Origin: a virus
Reading direction: 5' to 3' (one strand)
Virus record (IMG/VR): IMGVR_UViG_3300025128_000103
Coordinates: 1-41,540 of that record
DNA: 41,540 nt
Positions within the stretch are counted from its first letter, which is position 1, and the number at the start of each line of letters is the position of its first letter. The position numbers were made by a program, and so were the translations under genes. Below the pieces are notes generated by a model. It did not search any database, was not told the DNA's origin, and saw nothing but the letters and a program-made list of their open reading frames with translations. Below are positions 8,548 to 18,500 of this stretch, piece by piece.

Positions 8548-9260
8548 TGGCTAGAAATACTACTCTCCAAGTATTGTTAGATGATCTAAGGGCAGAAGCA
8601 GGACACTCAATTGCTTCTAACTTTGGTCAAGCTACAGAAACTATGCTGCTTAAAATGTTAAATCGGGTACAGAGAAGACTCTGGGAAGATTTTGCATGGC
8701 CTTTTTTGCGTATCAAATCTGACATCGAAATGGCAGCCGGGCAGCGGTATTACGATATTCCTACAAATCTAACTCTTGAGAGAATAGAGTCTGCTCATTT
8801 CGGATGGGGCAACCATTGGGATAAGGTGGGGTTTGGTATAACAGCAGGTCATTATAATCAATATGATTCTGATAATGATGTTCGGTCTTGGCCTATCATG
8901 CAATATGATGCTTATGGGACAGTCGCAGGTCAGATTGAAGTCTGGCCTGTACCTTCAAACAATGGATCACTTTCAACAGGGGATGGGGTTTTAAGATTGC
9001 GAGGAATTAAAAATTTAAACCCATTAGGTGCTAAAACAGACACGGCAGATTTGGATGACCAGTTAATTGTGCTTTTCGCTGCCAGCGAATTATTAGCAAG
9101 ACAAAAGTCTCCAGATGCACAACTTAAAATGCAACAAGCACAGGCACATTATAATAGAATTAAAGGAAGACTTTCAAAAACATCTCCAATCGTATTTGGA
9201 GCAATAGAACCAGAAGGATATCAACCCAGAGGGCCAGTATTAATTGCGAGGACATCATAA
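8547..9260 (+). CDS. Head-tail adaptor protein (podovirus gp11-like)
   Basis: 237 residues. A helical N-terminus with TETMLLKMLNRVQRRLWEDF and WPFLRIKSDIEMAAGQRYYDIP, a central beta region and a C-terminal helical pair (LFAASELLARQKSP, then QAQAHYNRIKGRLSK) match the usual shape of the gp11-type adaptor of T7-like phages and of related adaptors in marine podoviruses. It would form the ring between portal and nozzle. It is immediately followed by the nozzle-like gene (start one base after its stop), the standard pairing. The call rests on pattern and order; T7 gp11 itself is shorter (about 196 residues). Confidence 0.72.
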   Translation: MARNTTLQVLLDDLRAEAGHSIASNFGQATETMLLKMLNRVQRRLWEDFAWPFLRIKSDIEMAAGQRYYDIPTNLTLERIESAHFGWGNHWDKVGFGITAGHYNQYDSDNDVRSWPIMQYDAYGTVAGQIEVWPVPSNNGSLSTGDGVLRLRGIKNLNPLGAKTDTADLDDQLIVLFAASELLARQKSPDAQLKMQQAQAHYNRIKGRLSKTSPIVFGAIEPEGYQPRGPVLIARTS

Positions 9261-11378
9261 ATGCCATATATTTTAGTCGAAGATTTTAGAGCCGGGTTAG
9301 ATACTAGAAGAACAGAAATTACTTCTGTTCCGGGGTCAGCAAGAACGCTAACAAATTGTCATATTTCAAGAGGTGGTGAAATTGAAAAAAGGAAAGCATT
9401 CGTGACATACGCTACTTTGCCAGCAGGGACACACGGACTTGCAACAACTTCATCTGGACAGGTTTTTGTTTTTGGTTCAGCAGCAACTCCAGATATGAGT
9501 GCTGTACCTGAGAATGTAAACTATATAAGATTTCAGCCACCTTCAGCAGTTTCTAGTACAACTATGACAGAAGTGCTTGGAGTTGATTTTTTTAATGGTG
9601 AACCTTATGTTTCAACTCAATTTTCGGATGGAAGGATTTATCATTATTGGAATAATTATACTGATTCTGGGGCTGATCCTACAAATAGAGTAACAGATTG
9701 GTTTGAGATAAGAGCAAGAAGTTCTTTTTCGATAACTGGAGGGTCTGCTGGGGGAACAGCAGCAACCGCTACATTTACAGTTACTGGTGGAACATTTAAC
9801 CCAAACAATTTACTAAGGTGGCTCAGAATAAATAATCGGGATATTATTTCAGGGACTGTTGCACATACAGGGAATAATACAACTACTGCAACTGCTGTAG
9901 CAAATGCAATTAATGCTTATACATCCGTACCAAACTATACTGCATCTGCATCAGGAGCAGCGGTTACAATAACCGCAGCTACAGTAGGTACAGGATCAAA
10001 TGGATATGTAACAACTAAAAGTGTTGAAGGAGATTTTACTGCAACTACAGCAAATATGTCTGGTGGTGTTGATAATGCGGTTACAAATATTACTGTGGAT
10101 GGAGTATCCATTATTGATAATGTCGTTCTCTGGGAAACATCTCATACATATACAGCACAGAAGGTTGCAGAGGAAATAAATGATTCGCTTAGTTCTCCAG
10201 AATGGGAAGCCACATCTGTTGGAGCAAAAGTAAATATAATAGCGAAAGAAGCTTTCCCTGCAAATCCATGGGGTAATGGACTAGCTGTTCTTGTTACCCG
10301 ATCAGGGGATGTAACTTGTGATGGGAGTTTATCTGGTAATGTTTACACACAGTCTGTAACAGCCGGAGGCGCACAACAAACTACCTCTAGTCATAAACCC
10401 GGAGGTTTTGTAAGATCATTCAATGCCCAAATGCACTCTGTGTCAGACTCTCTCTGGCATACAAGCAAAATTAATGAACCTAACGAGTGGATTGAATCTG
10501 CTGGGACAGTCACAAACTATGAAGATTTATCGAACCATGATAAAGGTTCTTCAGAATTAATAGGAATTGCACCTTACTTTGAAAACGTAGCAATTTTTGC
10601 AGAGGATTCAGTACAAATCTGGAATGCTGATGTTGACCCCACAAAACGTAGTTTGATTCAGGTCATTGGTAATACAGGGGCATTATCAGCAAAAACAATC
10701 CATGAAATTGGAGACTCAGATGTTTACTATTTATCACGATCTGGAATACGTTCAGTAAAAGCTAGAGACTCTTCAAATGCTGCATTTGCTTCTGATTTAG
10801 GAAATGCAATTGATGATTTAGTAGTCGCAGATATTTCATCTGATGATAATGCTAGAAATGCGTGTGCGATTCTTGATCCGAGGGATGGGAGATATCTTTG
10901 TGCGATTGGTAATAAAGTTTATGTCTACAGTTATTTCCCAAGTTCCAAAGTTTCGGCATGGTCAACTTATGAACCGGGATTTACAATTTCAGATTGGGCA
11001 TTTGATGGAAAACAAGTTCTTTGCAGATCGGGGGATACAATTTATTCGCTGGGCGGTGAGAATAATTCAACATATGATAGTTGTGCGGTAACAATCCAGC
11101 TACCATTCTTAGATGCTGGGAAAGCTGCACATAATAAAATGTGGACAGGGTTAGATGCAACATTAGAGAACGACTGGGATTTTTATATAGGTACTGATCC
11201 TACAGATATTTCAAAAAATGAACAAGTTGCAACAATTGGAAAATCAACATACTCTCTTGGCAGAGTCGGACTATCATCAACTTCAACACATCTAGCGTTG
11301 AAGATAACAAACTCTAGGGCTGGGGCAGCTAAGATTGGCAATGTCGCAGTACACTACGAAATTAATGAATCAGGGTAA
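9261..11378 (+). CDS. Tail nozzle/stabilisation protein (podovirus gp12-like) with inserted repeat domains
   Basis: 705 residues. The start (DFRAGLDTRR, then SARTLTNCHISRGGEIEKRKAF) is characteristic of tail nozzle proteins of marine short-tailed phages. The second half has beta-propeller-like repeats with bulky aromatic turns (about 380-640), as in T7 gp12. Between about residues 150 and 380 lie two tandem beta-rich, Thr/Ala-rich modules of about 100 residues each, sharing an amphipathic helix followed by a Y/W-x-A-[ST]-S-x-G-A-x-V-x-I pattern. These look like an inserted, duplicated decoration or Ig-like domain. The protein forms the distal DNA channel beneath the adaptor. Confidence 0.74.
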   Translation: MPYILVEDFRAGLDTRRTEITSVPGSARTLTNCHISRGGEIEKRKAFVTYATLPAGTHGLATTSSGQVFVFGSAATPDMSAVPENVNYIRFQPPSAVSSTTMTEVLGVDFFNGEPYVSTQFSDGRIYHYWNNYTDSGADPTNRVTDWFEIRARSSFSITGGSAGGTAATATFTVTGGTFNPNNLLRWLRINNRDIISGTVAHTGNNTTTATAVANAINAYTSVPNYTASASGAAVTITAATVGTGSNGYVTTKSVEGDFTATTANMSGGVDNAVTNITVDGVSIIDNVVLWETSHTYTAQKVAEEINDSLSSPEWEATSVGAKVNIIAKEAFPANPWGNGLAVLVTRSGDVTCDGSLSGNVYTQSVTAGGAQQTTSSHKPGGFVRSFNAQMHSVSDSLWHTSKINEPNEWIESAGTVTNYEDLSNHDKGSSELIGIAPYFENVAIFAEDSVQIWNADVDPTKRSLIQVIGNTGALSAKTIHEIGDSDVYYLSRSGIRSVKARDSSNAAFASDLGNAIDDLVVADISSDDNARNACAILDPRDGRYLCAIGNKVYVYSYFPSSKVSAWSTYEPGFTISDWAFDGKQVLCRSGDTIYSLGGENNSTYDSCAVTIQLPFLDAGKAAHNKMWTGLDATLENDWDFYIGTDPTDISKNEQVATIGKSTYSLGRVGLSSTSTHLALKITNSRAGAAKIGNVAVHYEINESG

Positions 11379-11380
11379 AT

Positions 11381-11989
11381 ATGGCATATAATCCATTTAA
11401 ACAGAATTGGGATAGTTTAAATCCATTAAAAAGGCCACAGGCAGATACATCTGAAGCAGAAGCAGCGGCTGCGGAACAGGCAGAAATTGAACGCAAACAA
11501 AGAGAGGCAGAGGCTGCAATTAATGCTGTTTTTGATAAATTTGGTGAAGAAGATTATCAAAGAGTTTCTGATGCTAGAACTTCTTTTGAAGATATTGAAC
11601 TTCAGGATCAGTATAAAGATGCTCTTCAGCAACTAGAATTTGCCCTTGCTAGAGGTGGCAGAAGAGGAGCAACTAATATTAGAGCAAGAGCAGATGCTGC
11701 GAAAGATTGGAAAAAGCAAAAAATGCTTTCAGAGAGAAGAGGCAATGAAGATGTAGAAAAATATAAAAACCAGATTGCAGAAGCAAGGCAAAATATGCAC
11801 AATCTAAATATATCTAATGCTGACCCAGCTATGTTGGCAGATACAGCTGCTAGGAATGCTTCAATGATTTCTGCCCCTGCAACTTATGCCCCCCTAGTGG
11901 ATGTCTTTAAATCTATCACAGAAGGGTTTGCAACTCAGCAAGAAATTGATGATAGAAAACGATTAATGAACCAATATGGAGTAAGATAA
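11381..11989 (+). CDS. Virion-region protein, helical, function unknown
   Basis: 202 residues, two bases after the nozzle gene and overlapping the next start by one base (TAATG). It is strongly helical and charged: an Ala/Glu-rich stretch (about 24-45), an Arg/Gly-rich patch (ARGGRRGATNIRARADAAK) and a coiled-coil-like region (KNQIAEARQNMHNLN). The position between nozzle and internal virion proteins suggests a minor virion or ejection protein. No family is recognised. Confidence 0.6.
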   Translation: MAYNPFKQNWDSLNPLKRPQADTSEAEAAAAEQAEIERKQREAEAAINAVFDKFGEEDYQRVSDARTSFEDIELQDQYKDALQQLEFALARGGRRGATNIRARADAAKDWKKQKMLSERRGNEDVEKYKNQIAEARQNMHNLNISNADPAMLADTAARNASMISAPATYAPLVDVFKSITEGFATQQEIDDRKRLMNQYGVR

Positions 11990-13377
11990 TGCCTGAAAAA
12001 TTTCCAGAAAAACTACCGCCAAAAGGAGAGGGAAGAGTAGATAACAAACATCGTGTGGCTCTTTTAACAGAACCTGAGATTGGGGCATTGAATTTTCTCA
12101 AAAACATGGACAGGGCAATGGGATATAAATCAGGTTTTAGTCCTATGATGCAGAACCTAGCTGCTCAGAATACTCGGCCGTTAGAATATGTAGAATACCG
12201 AGGTGAAAGGATTCCTTCTCTGAATGATTTTAGTGAAGGAGGCTATGGCGGTGGTGGCGATAGAGGTAGTGATGCTGGAGAACGTGAAGCAAGGGATCAA
12301 ACATCTAGTGGGGGAGATAGAACATGGGCAAATACGCAGAGGATTCTCGCTGAAACACAACGAAAGAAAATGGAAGAACGTGATAATTGGTTGAATGAAC
12401 AAATAAGGAAACAAAATGAAAGGCGTGAACAAAGAAGACAACAATTAGGTCAAAGAGGATATCGAGACTCAGAACATGAAGCTGATGAAGAACAGGATAG
12501 ACTTTCGGAGTTAGGTTATGGAGGGCGTGGTAGTGACCCCGGTAGTTATGGTGGAGGACAACAAAGGGGTGGAAGAGGAGAAGGGGAACAAAATTATGGG
12601 CCGGGTGGAGAACCTTATGTCCCTGATTATGAAGATGATGGTGATGGCGATAATCCTTATGGATTAAGAAAAGAATATCAAGCACATGATGGTTCAATGC
12701 ACTGGTCACAAGAAAGTGCAGATGCTGAAAATGCCCTTTTATTAGATGAATTAAGAGCATCTAAAGAACGAGAATTATATGATTATGGAGGGACAGCATC
12801 TGAGGCAGCTTATACTGATCTTGGAAGTGATTTCGAAACATATTTAGATGACACATTAGCTGGTCAGCGACAGACGGCTTATGATCAAGTACTTGCTGGG
12901 TTATATGAAGACCAAAAACAATCAGGGGTTTGGGATCAGGATACTTATGATACTGCACTTGCAGGAGTTGATGCTGAAGTTTTAGCGGATACAGGTAGAT
13001 TAGACGAGTATGGGGAACAACTTAAAACTAGCGCAAAGGGAGATTATGATGCTTGGTTGGAAGATCAGATGTCTGATATAAGTGGGCAAGGATACCAAGA
13101 TTTGAAAGATTGGAATTGGAGTGATTTAGATTTATCTTCCCATACGGATAATCAGGAATATCAAGATTTTAACTTTTTAGATGAATTTAAAAAACTTGAT
13201 CCAGAAGGGAATGTAGTTGGAACTGATACAGGGGCAGGTACAGGAGAAGAAGTAGATAGTGCAGGAGTTGAGGCAACCCCAGCTTCAAGAACTGCTATTA
13301 AGAAAAAGAAAAAGTACACTCCCATCTCCAGTAGTGCTTCACTAACTGGTGGGGGTTCATCATCTAATATAAGTTAA
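11989..13377 (+). CDS. Gly/Asp/Glu-rich low-complexity virion-region protein
   Basis: 462 residues. After about 80 ordinary residues the protein becomes low complexity: Gly-rich stretches (GGYGGGGDRG), an Arg/Glu/Gln helix (RKQNERREQRRQQLGQRG), Gly/Tyr/Asp stretches, then an acidic Asp/Tyr-rich half with repeated YD and LAG elements (about 275-360) and a Lys run near the end. This composition suggests an intrinsically disordered protein, perhaps packed inside the capsid and ejected. Nothing identifies a catalytic domain. It lies in the internal-protein block and shares its operon. Confidence 0.55.
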   Translation: MPEKFPEKLPPKGEGRVDNKHRVALLTEPEIGALNFLKNMDRAMGYKSGFSPMMQNLAAQNTRPLEYVEYRGERIPSLNDFSEGGYGGGGDRGSDAGEREARDQTSSGGDRTWANTQRILAETQRKKMEERDNWLNEQIRKQNERREQRRQQLGQRGYRDSEHEADEEQDRLSELGYGGRGSDPGSYGGGQQRGGRGEGEQNYGPGGEPYVPDYEDDGDGDNPYGLRKEYQAHDGSMHWSQESADAENALLLDELRASKERELYDYGGTASEAAYTDLGSDFETYLDDTLAGQRQTAYDQVLAGLYEDQKQSGVWDQDTYDTALAGVDAEVLADTGRLDEYGEQLKTSAKGDYDAWLEDQMSDISGQGYQDLKDWNWSDLDLSSHTDNQEYQDFNFLDEFKKLDPEGNVVGTDTGAGTGEEVDSAGVEATPASRTAIKKKKKYTPISSSASLTGGGSSSNIS

Positions 13378-13386
13378 GGAGAAAAT

Positions 13387-13941
13387 ATGCCTTGGATTAT
13401 GTTTGCAGCAGCACTTGCTTCTGCTTTGGGAATAAATAGAAAGAATCAAAAATTTCAGGATGTTCAGCAAAAACAAAAAAGATTTTCGGACAATGAACGT
13501 GCAAAAAGAAAACTAGAATATGCTAAGTCTACAGATGCACTCAACGAAGCATTAGCGAAAGTAGATAAAGATTCTGGAAGTTTTGTTGCGCCAAATGCTG
13601 TTTATACCCCAGATGAATTTGTAGTCCCAATTACCTCAAATGTGGTTGTGTCTGAAGCAGATAAAGCAGCAGATGACACAGCAAATTATCAGCTTTCTCA
13701 ATTCGGAGATGCACTCGCAGAAATGGATAACGCATCAGGATTACTCGCTAGTATTGCTCCAGCGATAATGCAAGCACAAACAGCCGGGGCATATGGTCAG
13801 GGGAGAACGAGGGCTAATCAGGCGTTACTCGATTTTCAATTGAGAAATCTTAAAGATCAGTCTTACGATCAAATGGGTGATATTCTTTCACAGGCAGGTA
13901 GTCTTGGGATGAATTATGGGTTAAATAAAAATATTTCATAA
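13387..13941 (+). CDS. Putative internal virion protein (gp14-like)
   Basis: 184 residues with a good ribosome-binding site (AAGGAG, nine bases upstream). The N-terminus is a hydrophobic helix (WIMFAAALASALG), followed by a long charged helix (about 17-55) and an Ala/Gln-rich C-terminal half. Small proteins with a membrane-seeking N-terminus followed by helices, placed ahead of the larger internal proteins, match the gp14-type ejection proteins of short-tailed phages, which form the outer-membrane part of the ejection conduit. The similarity is architectural, not a recognised sequence match. Confidence 0.6.
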   Translation: MPWIMFAAALASALGINRKNQKFQDVQQKQKRFSDNERAKRKLEYAKSTDALNEALAKVDKDSGSFVAPNAVYTPDEFVVPITSNVVVSEADKAADDTANYQLSQFGDALAEMDNASGLLASIAPAIMQAQTAGAYGQGRTRANQALLDFQLRNLKDQSYDQMGDILSQAGSLGMNYGLNKNIS

Positions 13942-13951
13942 AAAGGGAATT

Positions 13952-15553
13952 ATGTCAAAATGGTCAGAAAATTATAAATACAAAAACCCAGACATTAAAG
14001 ATATAGCTGATAATGTTTCTCGTATAATGGGTATTGATTCTGGAGCAGCCGGGAGGCGATCCAGAACTATGAGTGATATTCTGACAGGGGCTAAAACTGA
14101 AGGGCAACAGTTAAAAAATATAGGATTAAATAACAAAAATCTAGCATTTATTCAGGGAATTGATGACCCGGCTCTTCAAAAAATGTATGGGAAGTTTTTA
14201 GGTACTATCTTATCAAATCCGAGTAGTGCAAATGCTTTAGCTTTAGCTTTAAAAACAGGTAAAATTACTCCTGAAGCAGTTAGGGAACAGGAATTTAAAA
14301 CACAGCAGGAAAGGCAAGCTGTCGAGAAGAATAATCTTATCTCTAGTACAGCTTCCAAACTTGTTGAAGGTGGTGTCCCTGCATATTCAAAACAAGTGGG
14401 TAGACCTGATGAAAATATTTCTATCCAGAAACAGGGGTATTCGCCAGATCAGATGGAAGGATTGGCACGAATTTATCGCACACTTACTGGTGGTACTGTT
14501 GGAAAGGACTATGACTTTTCGGGACAAGAAGGTAAAAGGTTAACTGATGCAAAAGTAGATGTTTATACATCCCAAGGCAGAATGTATAAAGCTAGGGAAG
14601 AAGGTTATAGGAATGTAAATGCTGCTGATGTAAGATTATTAGATAAAAAAACGGCGGAAGTCTTAGACAGAATGGAACTGAAGGGCAAGCTGAATAAAGA
14701 ACAAATAGCGTCCATTAAGGAAAAAGTCTTAATCGAATGGAATAAAGGGTTCACTAAAGGTCAAACAGAAAAGAAGAAGCGGGAATTACTGGATGAACAA
14801 ATAAAGACACAAGTTCAGAAAACACAAAAAGAACAAGAAAATGTTAGGGGAGCAAAAGCAAAGGCAAGTCAACAAGAAAAAATCCTAGAATATGTTGAAC
14901 CAAAAGAAAAGCAAAAACTGAAAAACCTTGAAGCAATGCACAAAAAATTAGTTGCCCAAGAAAAGACTCAGACTTCACAAGATGCCGTGAATAGAATAAG
15001 AAGGATGAAACTTTCTGTTGAGAAGGATATCACTAGAATTTTAGGTACTGCCAGAAAAAATTTACTTGAAGAACAGACATACGAAGTAGGATCAAGAATA
15101 TATGAAAGAGTGAACCGTGGAGGAAAAGGCACAAAGACTTCTACTGCATCTACTACTGACCCTGACCTAGTTCAGTTAGGCGAGGATGGAGAGATAACAT
15201 TGCCCAGTGAAAAAAAGGAAGAAACCTCATCCTCACTCGGAATAATTGATACACTCCTAAAGAAACTTGGGCTAGGCGGAGGTGGCTCACAAACTGCCAC
15301 CACTACTAATATAGGATCAATGGGGGAGGATGTTCCAACTGCGGGATATGCTAATACAAAAAATGCAAATAGACCCCCAGCAAATATTCAGGCAGAAGCA
15401 CAAGATATTATTTCTTCTCTACAAGGGCAGAATGTCCGTAACTGGAACCCAGATCAAATTGCTGAAGCTGTGAGAAGAATTATAGAGGGGTCTAAAGGGA
15501 GAGTAGATGAAAATATGGCCAGAGGTATATTACAATCCGCAATGGGGAGATAA
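13952..15553 (+). CDS. Putative internal virion/ejection protein
   Basis: 533 residues, largely alpha-helical and charged. A Lys/Gln/Glu-rich central coiled-coil region (about 265-375) is followed by a Ser/Thr/Gly-rich linker (about 395-470) and a small C-terminal helical domain (about 475-533). It lies between the gp14-like protein and the giant protein and starts ten bases after the former, matching the three-gene internal-core arrangement of podoviruses. No lytic transglycosylase motif is seen. Function is inferred from gene order. Confidence 0.6.
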   Translation: MSKWSENYKYKNPDIKDIADNVSRIMGIDSGAAGRRSRTMSDILTGAKTEGQQLKNIGLNNKNLAFIQGIDDPALQKMYGKFLGTILSNPSSANALALALKTGKITPEAVREQEFKTQQERQAVEKNNLISSTASKLVEGGVPAYSKQVGRPDENISIQKQGYSPDQMEGLARIYRTLTGGTVGKDYDFSGQEGKRLTDAKVDVYTSQGRMYKAREEGYRNVNAADVRLLDKKTAEVLDRMELKGKLNKEQIASIKEKVLIEWNKGFTKGQTEKKKRELLDEQIKTQVQKTQKEQENVRGAKAKASQQEKILEYVEPKEKQKLKNLEAMHKKLVAQEKTQTSQDAVNRIRRMKLSVEKDITRILGTARKNLLEEQTYEVGSRIYERVNRGGKGTKTSTASTTDPDLVQLGEDGEITLPSEKKEETSSSLGIIDTLLKKLGLGGGGSQTATTTNIGSMGEDVPTAGYANTKNANRPPANIQAEAQDIISSLQGQNVRNWNPDQIAEAVRRIIEGSKGRVDENMARGILQSAMGR

Positions 15554-15560
15554 AAATTAA

Positions 15561-18500
15561 ATGAAATATGATTTTTCTGGCATCGATGAGATGCAACCCG
15601 CAGAGTCAACTTCACCATATGATTTTTCTGGGATTGATGATATGGTTGATTCTTCACTTCCACCTGCACCCGTCCCCGCTACACCTGAAGAATTTCAAAG
15701 ACTATCTCCACATCCTCCAGTAACTCCAGAAGTAATTAGGGACTTTATCCCTGCTGTTCAGGCAGGGGAAAATACATACCAACTAAATAAGGCAATTGGT
15801 GAATTGGGTAGGCATCAATATATTGAAGAAAATCCTTGGGAAGCAGGACTTGAAACTTTATTTACTGTCCTTTCTGGTGGATTACCTGAACAGACAAAAA
15901 CACCTGAAGAATTAGCTGCATTAAAGCAAGAGGTTGCAGATAGAAGTAGGGTTCAGGAATCTCAGCGAGTAATGGGGACTAAAGACTACGAAGGAATTCA
16001 GGATATTCCAAGTTTCTTAGCTGGGAATATCGGGGCATCTTTACCCGCAATGGGTAGGTCAATAGCATCGTTAGGGACGATGACCCCGGCCATTATGAGA
16101 GATGAGATTAACGCTAACCTAGCGGAGATGGAAAATTTGTCTAGCAAAGAACGCATGGCATTAGCGAAAGGTGGCGGTCTTTTCGCAGCTGCTCTAGAAA
16201 ATATCGGCCTTGGGTTTATGATTAAAGGTATTCCACCAAGCGTATTCGCTAAAATGGGTTTTAAGAAAGCAGCTGATTTAATTGAATCAAATATTGCTGC
16301 AAAAGTCCTTTCAAAAGGGGGGGTTGCATCTATAACTGAAGGAGTTACAGAAGGTGGCCAAGATGCAACAGGAATCGCAGCTGAATTAATAGCAGGAAAA
16401 GAATTTCAGGAAGGAGAAATTGCAGAAAGAATAAAGGAAGCAATTATAATAGGGTCAACAACTGGTGCAGCCTTGTCCTCTGGTGGAACGGCAATTGTAG
16501 AAGTCCCGAAAGCAGTTGCAAAGAAAGTTACAAAAAAAATAACGCCAGAGCAAACGGAGATTGTAGAACCTAAGTTTGATAAGACTACTGATCGCAGGAA
16601 AAAATTAACTATAGAGGAACCAGAGTTAGATGTTAAAGAAGATGACGGAACATTTATTGATGATAAAGGACAGAAATGGCAGAAGATAGAAGTTGATGAG
16701 AACTTAGAACTTAAAGAGGATATTGTACCAGAGCCTACGGAAGCAGAAGCTGCGGAAGTCTTTGAGGATAAACCGCCTAAGAAAAAACTTTTAAAAAAGA
16801 AAGGGGGTGATCAAAAGTCTGATGCAGAAACTGTAGAGACAACGTATGTCCCGGCTGAATCTGCCCCCGAAACGGTGTCCACACCACCTGAAGGGGAAGT
16901 CTCTCCAGCGGTTCAGCCGGATGTTAAGGTAGAGGATGAAGATGTAATAGTACTTGGTAACAAGTTTAGAACTATAGAAGATGATGGGACCGATACAAAT
17001 ACTGATTTAAGTAATGCATTAGATAAAATAAATAATCTAGGCAAACGTAATCCTTTAAATGAAAAAGAAATTATTATCGGAGATACAGCAGTAGAAGTTA
17101 ATGTGAATACACTTGAAGATAATGCACTTGAAGTAAAAAGTATAAGAAGTTGGGAAAAAGGGAAGGGTAATGCAACTAAGACATTAAAAAAGATTTTAGA
17201 TATAGCAAAGGAAGAGAAGATTAATTTAGTTGGAACAGCAAAAGCTGTCGGTGAGGATGGGGCAACAACTCCTCAATTAGAAAAATGGTATAAAAAATTA
17301 GGGTACGAAGACCATATAAAAGGACAGATTATTTTTAGGGGGGATAAGGAACAACCCACCACCACAGAAGTGGAAGTCGAGCCAGCAGTTTCCCCGAAAC
17401 CTAAAACTAACGTAGTAAAGAAAGAAGACTTCACGCAGACGTTGTTGGCTCGAAAGCAAGAGAAGGAGTTTGATAAATTGGCGGAGGGGATTGAGCCGGA
17501 TGATGATGTCGGTATCAGGATAACCGATGAGGATAGAGCAATACAGGAAGAAGAAGAATTAATGGCCGCCAAGTACAAGGGGGGTGAAATGCAATTCACT
17601 CCAATGCCAGACCCAAAGACTTCAACTTTAGAAGAACGAAAAGCTTGGAGAGTGACTGCTAAAAAAGAAATGAAGGAGTTAAAGGAACGAGAAGAGTCTT
17701 TTAAAAATAGAACCATAGAAGAGGTGAAACAGGAAGTTGAATCAAGTATAGGTAGAAAGACACTAAAAAAACTAACAAAGAATGGGGCAGTTACTATCCT
17801 TCAAAGTGAGTCAGACTTCTTAAAGGAGGAAGGTGTTAGTCCTGCAAATGCAGGGCAGAATATAACAGCTGCGTTTGTTCCTAAAACGGGTAAAGTTTAT
17901 ATAATTGCTGATAATTCCCCAAGGGGTACGGGGGGTGGATCAATTCTCCACGAAGTTGGGGAACACGCTGCCCTTGAACAGATGGTAGGTGAGAAACAAT
18001 ATAAAGATATATCGAAGAGTTTTGATAAACTCCTAGAGGATGGGGATGAGATAGCAAAATTAGCAAACTCATTAGTCCCTGAAGCTACCCCAAAAGATAA
18101 GGTAAAGTCTGAACAGATAGCATACTTAATTCAGAGCGTTGAAAATAAGAAAGTAAAGGGGGAAGAGGTTAGCAGTAAAACTCGCAATTTAGTTTCACGC
18201 ATATATAACCTTATCCGCAAATGGTTCCAGAATCTTCCTGCATATAGAAAATTTGCAAGCCGCTCCGCCTTCAGTAAATTAGAATCAGGGGAATTCCTTT
18301 CCCCTGAGAATATAACATCTCTTGCACGGGTCGCTGTTGATTTTCATGCGGAGGGTAAAACTAAAAAGCCAGCCAAAACTGGGAAGTCAAGACTATTTAC
18401 TGACCTTGTCCAGCAGTATGTAGACGGTAAAATTACACATGAAGAACTTATTAAAAAACAAAATGAAAGATCACCTATAAAACCATTTGAATCTGTGCCT

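Noticed and set aside
17949-17966. Active zinc metallopeptidase in the giant protein
   Set aside because: HEVGEH has one residue too many for HExxH, so activity cannot be claimed.
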